Shown: positions 59,790 to 64,000 of the stretch, piece after piece | Layout: each line of letters starts with the position of its first letter | Position numbering within the stretch: the stretch's first letter is position 1 | Source of the DNA: Hedera helix | Lineage: Eukaryota > Streptophyta > Magnoliopsida > Apiales > Araliaceae | NCBI GenBank assembly: GCA_947179155.2 | Contig: OX359278.1 | Coordinates: forward strand, 27,971,273 to 28,035,272 | Direction: 5' to 3' | Length of the DNA stretch: 64,000 nt | The notes under the pieces: generated by a model | What the model was told of the DNA's origin: nothing | The model's input: the letters and a program-made list of their open reading frames with translations, nothing else | Database searches by the model: none | Program-made: the position numbers and the translations under genes

Positions 59790-61312
59790 CTAACATCCCC
59801 CCATAATACAACTGAACTCCAAAAAATTACTAAGCACAAAATTGAACTAAACCAACAGTAAAGCAACTACTGATAATACATTTTCAATCTACTAATATGC
59901 CAATAAGTTTTAATCTCAGAACCTGAAACATCTTTAAGACGATAAGTGCCTGGCTTCACAACTTCAATAACTTGAATGTATAGAAAGAAAGCTTTAGTGT
60001 TGGATTATGAGTTATGTAATACTTATAATTTTGTAATAGATTAAATCATAATTCATATGATTTTGAAAATGTAATAGAATTTGTAAAGGTTGTGGTTCGG
60101 GAATGAAAGAATGTTATAAGTTTGGTATCAAAGCGAGGTTTTTATTTACTATATTATGGTTGATTGTTGTGAGTATAAAGGTAGAAATTGTATCGTAATG
60201 CATTAAGTCTGTTATAATAATTACACGATTTGGGGGTGTTACAGGAAGTTACCTCAACAGATCTATCCCCTAAACAACAAAATGGATCGGGGATAGGATC
60301 GGGGTGAGCTCTTCGGGAAGTTAGTGAAGTATAGAGATGAAGAACTGACATTTATGGCACTTCTTAAGGAAGTTTTTGGCGTCTTGTGTCATTGTAAGCC
60401 AATAATATCCTTACCTAAGAATTTTTTATGCCAATATCTTTGTCTCTATGTGGTCTCCATATATTCATTATCTCTATGTCATTGTAAACCAATATTTTGA
60501 GGACTTGTATTTGACCTCTCTAACCTAGGTTTTGTCTTTGGAAAGCTCTTCATTTTTAAAAAAGTTAATGATAGGAGTTATCCAAGAAACTTCTTGATCA
60601 ATGTCCATTACTTCCTGAATCATTGTGCCCAATTGCTAAAGAAATTTAACTAATCCGAGCCTTCTAGATCTCCATGATCAGTAATTGCCATCTTAGAGAG
60701 AGCATCGTTATACCATTATCAGCCCTAACCATACTGATGACATCATATCTTGGAAAATTGGAAACTAAGACATGTACAAGCTGAAGGTAAGCTTATAGGT
60801 GCGCTTCTCAAGCTTCGTACTCTCTTAAAACCTGCTTCACAACCAGCTGGGAATCACTATAAATAATTAATTTTTTTTTACCTCTAGACTCCGTGCAAGC
60901 CTCAATCATACCAGAAGGGCTTCATATTATGAAATATTACCGTAACCATAAAATCAAAACGTATGGCCTGCTAAACTCTGAAGCCTTTGAGCGAGGTAAG
61001 AATTAATTTAGCTCCACTTCTTATGCCAGTAGAAGATCCGTCTACAAATAATGTCCAGGTAGGCTCTGAAGTGCTAGTGTTTTATCAACTATGGTAGGTT
61101 GTCCCTACTCTAAGTCTTTGAGAAAGGAACATTCTATAATGAAGTCAATGAGGACCTGTGCTTTTATAGCTATGCGAAGCCGGAATTCCAAATTAAACTG
61201 ACTCAGTTCTACCTCCCATGTTGTTAGTCTTCTAGTGAGATCGGGATGGTAAAGTGAAATTTTGGTAAGCACACTTAGAAGATGGGTTAAATAAGCATGA
61301 AGCGAACGATAT
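59790..61312 (-). pseudogene. Gypsy (Tat-type) pol remnant: RT end, RNase H and integrase pieces
   Basis: Minus-strand order from the right: LTKISLYHPDLTRRLTTWEVELSQF (61270-61195 region; end of RT/connection), KLIIYSDSQLVVKQVLREYE (RNase H, 60870-60812), GYYWLTMTQDAKNFLKKCHK followed by CQ (integrase zinc-binding, about 60412-60340), SPIHFVV.GIDLL (start of integrase core, about 60245), and after an interruption VIEVVKPGTYRLKDVSGSEI (integrase C-terminal, about 59980-59920). Many stops and frameshifts are present. The catalytic integrase core is missing and replaced by about 245 bp of other sequence. Convergent with the plus-strand additional ORF at 57325-59688, as expected for this lineage. 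Confidence 0.85.
59998..60243 (+). mobile_element. Short LTR-retrotransposon scrap interrupting the integrase remnant
   Basis: It contains 'gtttggtatcaaagcgagg' (about 60120), close to a tRNA-iMet primer-binding site, and ends 'tttgggggtgttaca', like an LTR 3' terminus. The two signals are in an unusual order (primer site before LTR end), so it may be a rearranged or head-to-tail remnant. Low certainty. Confidence 0.3.
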
Positions 61313-61982
61313 CAAAATTTTTTTATTTAATAAAAATTTTAAAAACTTTCTATTAGGAATGTAGTATTCTATATTCATGAATTCAGCTTGCTGGATTGTA
61401 GTTTTATAGACACTTGATAAAGTGAATTTTATATCTATTTATTATATATTTTTATGCTTAATATTTTGTGAGTTTTTAAGTGTTTTTAGTATTTTATGTA
61501 TTATTATGTGTTTTTGTTATTTTTATTTTTTTATATTTTTTATATTTTTTTATATTATTTTTATTTTATTTTATAAGAAAAAGGAAAAAATTAAAGCTGG
61601 TGTCAATTCCGTTAAAAAGTAGCATTGGCATGGTTAGGCGCATAGCGCGCTTGGAAGAAATGGTTCGACAGGAATGATTCGGGAAGGATTGATGTATCAA
61701 CAGGTGGCCGCGCATGGCGCGATAGGTTCTGGTACGGAAGGAATGGGGAAACGATGTCATTTGCGGTTGTGGTAAAGATGACTGACTCAGACTGCGTCGT
61801 TTGGCTAAGGCAATTTAGCATAATGAAGCAGCATGCAATGCGAGGGGTAGTGGTTGCGGCGTGCATAAGGCATGTGGACTCAACTGATTTTTGTTTTGTT
61901 TTATGAAGAGCAGGTCCACCATTTGATTGAATCCTTTCCTTCAACAGATTCTGACGTGCTTTTAATTATTTTTCTAGCGGGA
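61313..61982. other. Unassigned insert between pol remnant and LTR H
   Basis: AT-rich at the left (61400-61580; a Phe/Ile-rich frame at 61422-61622 is compositional) and moderate GC at the right (61610-61960). A 110-codon minus-strand frame (61612-61944) is not recognised. It breaks the pol remnant and precedes an LTR start, so it is probably retrotransposon sequence. The whole block is inside the duplication. Confidence 0.4.
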
Positions 61983-62453
61983 TGTAATATCCCAAACATT
62001 TCAAATATGATCTGACAAGATCAAATTAATGTTGTCAATTCAAAACCTAAGAACGATTGCTTGAGCATACCTTGAGCTATCTTAAAGAATATATACGACT
62101 CAAAAATACGATCGTATACGACTGTAGGTTAAAAAACTTTTAACCTAAACTATGTGTTATGTGAATAGTAAAGCTTGAATTGAGCTTTTAAATGTAATAT
62201 ATGAATTATCTATGTGTAAGATTTTGTATTTTCGTTTGAGTAGTTAACCTTAGCACTTATTAAATATCAGAAGTCAATTTAAGGCAAAAATCTAAATTAG
62301 AAAAAAAGTTAAACCCTAACCCTAGGGTCTAAACCCTAGGAAATAACTTAGGCCCTTGAGCAAAATGTGAAGGTCAAATTGATATTCCGTTTCAAGATTT
62401 AACCTTCCCACGCTTTGAAAACAAGTAACAGTCAATAAAATTTTTTTGTCGAA
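61983..62453 (+). mobile_element. LTR H start, truncated copy
   Basis: Begins TGTAATATCCCAAACATTTC, the same start as the long Gypsy-like LTRs A and B (read on their own strand). It is cut after 471 bp by the tandem duplication junction. Confidence 0.55.
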
Positions 62454-62462
62454 AAACGTGTA

Positions 62463-63684
62463 CTAGTGAGATCGGGATGGTAAAGTGAAATTTTGGTAAG
62501 CACACTTAGAAGATGGGTTAAATAAGCATGAAGCGAACGATATCAAAAATTTTTTATTTAATAAAAATTTTAAAAACTTTCTATTAGGAATGTAGTATTC
62601 TATATTCATGAATTCAGCTTGCTGGATTGTAGTTTTATAGACACTTGATAAAGTGAATTTTATATCTATTTATTATATATTTTTATGCTTAATATTTTGT
62701 GAGTTTTTAAGTGTTTTTAGTATTTTATGTATTATTATGTGTTTTTGTTATTTTTATTTTTTTATATTTTTTATATTTTTTTATATTATTTTTATTTTAT
62801 TTTATAAGAAAAAGGAAAAAATTAAAGCTGGTGTCAATTCCGTTAAAAAGTAGCATTGGCATGGTTAGGCGCATAGCGCGCTTGGAAGAAATGGTTCGAC
62901 AGGAATGATTCGGGAAGGATTGATGTATCAACAGGTGGCCGCGCATGGCGCGATAGGTTCTGGTACGGAAGGAATGGGGAAACGATGTCATTTGCGGTTG
63001 TGGTAAAGATGACTGACTCAGACTGCGTCGTTTGGCTAAGGCAATTTAGCATAATGAAGCAGCATGCAATGCGAGGGGTAGTGGTTGCGGCGTGCATAAG
63101 GCATGTGGACTCAACTGATTTTTGTTTTGTTTTATGAAGAGCAGGTCCACCATTTGATTGAATCCTTTCCTTCAACAGATTCTGACGTGCTTTTAATTAT
63201 TTTTCTAGCGGGATGTAATATCCCAAACATTTCAAATATGATCTGACAAGATCAAATTAATGTTGTCAATTCAAAACCTAAGAACGATTGCTTGAGCATA
63301 CCTTGAGCTATCTTAAAGAATATATACGACTCAAAAATACGATCGTATACGACTGTAGGTTAAAAAACTTTTAACCTAAACTATGTGTTATGTGAATAGT
63401 AAAGCTTGAATTGAGCTTTTAAATGTAATATATGAATTATCTATGTGTAAGATTTTGTATTTTCGTTTGAGTAGTTAACCTTAGCACTTATTAAATATCA
63501 GAAGTCAATTTAAGGCAAAAATCTAAATTAGAAAAAAAGTTAAACCCTAACCCTAGGGTCTAAACCCTAGGAAATAACTTAGGCCCTTGAGCAAAATGTG
63601 AAGGTCAAATTGATATTCCGTTTCAAGATTTAACCTTCCCACGCTTTGAAAACAAGTAACAGTCAATAAAATTTTTTTGTCGAA
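62463..63684. repeat. 1.22-kb tandem duplication, unit 2
   Basis: By eye only one base differs from unit 1 (in the A/T run near 61318 versus 62549). The 9 bp 'aaacgtgta' between the units is found in neither unit and looks like junction filler. Beyond 63684 the LTR sequence continues without interruption, so unit 2 (or its right part) is the original context. Confidence 0.97.
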
Positions 63685-64000
63685 CCATTTCTCAATAATT
63701 TTCAAAACAAAATTCTTATAATCAAGAGATTGCAAAGAAATAGTTAAAGTTTGTAATAATAAAAGGCGTTTAACGATTTTCTGAGAAACCCTAAAACAGT
63801 TTTAAGGCAAGTTCTAAACCTTTATGTGTTATTTGTGCAAGTCTTCTAACTCTTGTTATGTGCTACTTGTGTAGTATTATTAAAATGATAAATGAGATGT
63901 GTAATGTCATGTTGTTATGAGATAGATGTTATGAGAAGTCTTTAACTGATGTTTGCAAGCCTTCTAATTGTTATGTGTTATGTTTACTAGTTATGAACAT
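63214..64000 (+). mobile_element. LTR H: plus-oriented Gypsy-like LTR running off the window
   Basis: Starts TGTAATATCCC at 63214 and continues past the window edge. It is of the same general class as LTRs A-E by its terminus, but plus-oriented. No GC-palindrome zone is reached before 64000. Confidence 0.5.

Larger units (their letters stand above)
61232..62453. repeat. 1.22-kb tandem duplication, unit 1
   Basis: From 'ctagtgagatcggg' to 'ttttttgtcgaa', repeated at 62463-63684 with an offset of exactly 1231 bp. Unit 1 includes the end of the pol remnant (61232-61312), about 670 bp of unassigned retrotransposon-like sequence, and the first 471 bp of an LTR starting TGTAATATCCC at 61983. Paired ORFs in both units are identical, but this reflects the recent duplication, not selection. 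Confidence 0.97.

Noticed and set aside
61612..61944. 110-codon ORF present identically twice (also 62843-63175)
   Set aside because: Identity is explained by the recent tandem duplication of DNA, so it is not evidence of a conserved gene; the product is unrecognised.

Overview
The window is nuclear DNA from a flowering plant, most likely a eudicot. It is AT-rich, full of nested transposable elements and long AT microsatellites, has no operon-like packing, and its one intact gene is a plant family-1 glycosyltransferase. The species cannot be named from the sequence. I see one clearly intact protein-coding gene, at 37600-39027. Everything else with recognisable coding content is a pseudogene, a gene fragment or transposon debris. 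No tRNA, rRNA or CRISPR was recognised.

Layout. 1-11297: two long LTRs of one Gypsy-like lineage, both minus-oriented. LTR A (1619-7630) has a tRNA-iMet-type primer-binding site beside it and carries a Copia solo LTR (5363-6905, TSD TAATT). LTR B (7631-11297) is truncated. 11298-12230: part of a Copia LTR with a very long (TTA)n run. 12982-13218: broken fragment of a WAT1/nodulin-MtN21-type transporter gene. 15405-21530: complete but dead CACTA (En/Spm) transposon with TSD TTA and a decayed TNP2-type transposase on the minus strand. 21.8-22.4 kb: degenerate tandem repeats. 22.9-24.8 kb: old copy of the glycosyltransferase 3' flank. 26.3-30.1 kb: decayed LTR material.

30.4-42.6 kb holds three tandem copies of a unit centred on a zeatin O-glucosyltransferase-like (UGT93-type) gene. 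Copy 1 (32951-33664) has lost exactly 241 codons in frame. Copy 2 (37600-39027) is intact at 475 aa. Copy 3 (42462-42581) is a nonsense-containing 5' stub cut off by a GC-rich hAT-like sequence. From 39774 to about 54046 two same-orientation LTRs with a candidate AAAAT target duplication bracket copy 3, a long Gypsy LTR (43378-47040), a Copia LTR piece (47041-48747) and an antisense additional-ORF remnant of a Tat-lineage Gypsy element. That remnant is split by a perfect solo LTR (49495-52776, TSD TCGGG). The glycosyltransferase 3' flank resumes at 54047.

54984-56091 is a hAT remnant with a transposase C-terminal dimerisation domain. 57.3-61.3 kb is a second Tat-type element, minus-oriented, with its plus-strand additional ORF and its minus-strand RNase H and integrase remnants tail to tail. 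61232-63684 is a nearly perfect 1.22-kb tandem duplication.

The only likely cellular function is UDP-sugar-dependent O-glycosylation by copy 2. The observations most worth following are the in-frame-deleted paralogue, the UGT fragment lying between two retrotransposon LTRs, the sequence-variable GC palindromes found at a similar place in four related long LTRs, and the recent 1.22-kb duplication.
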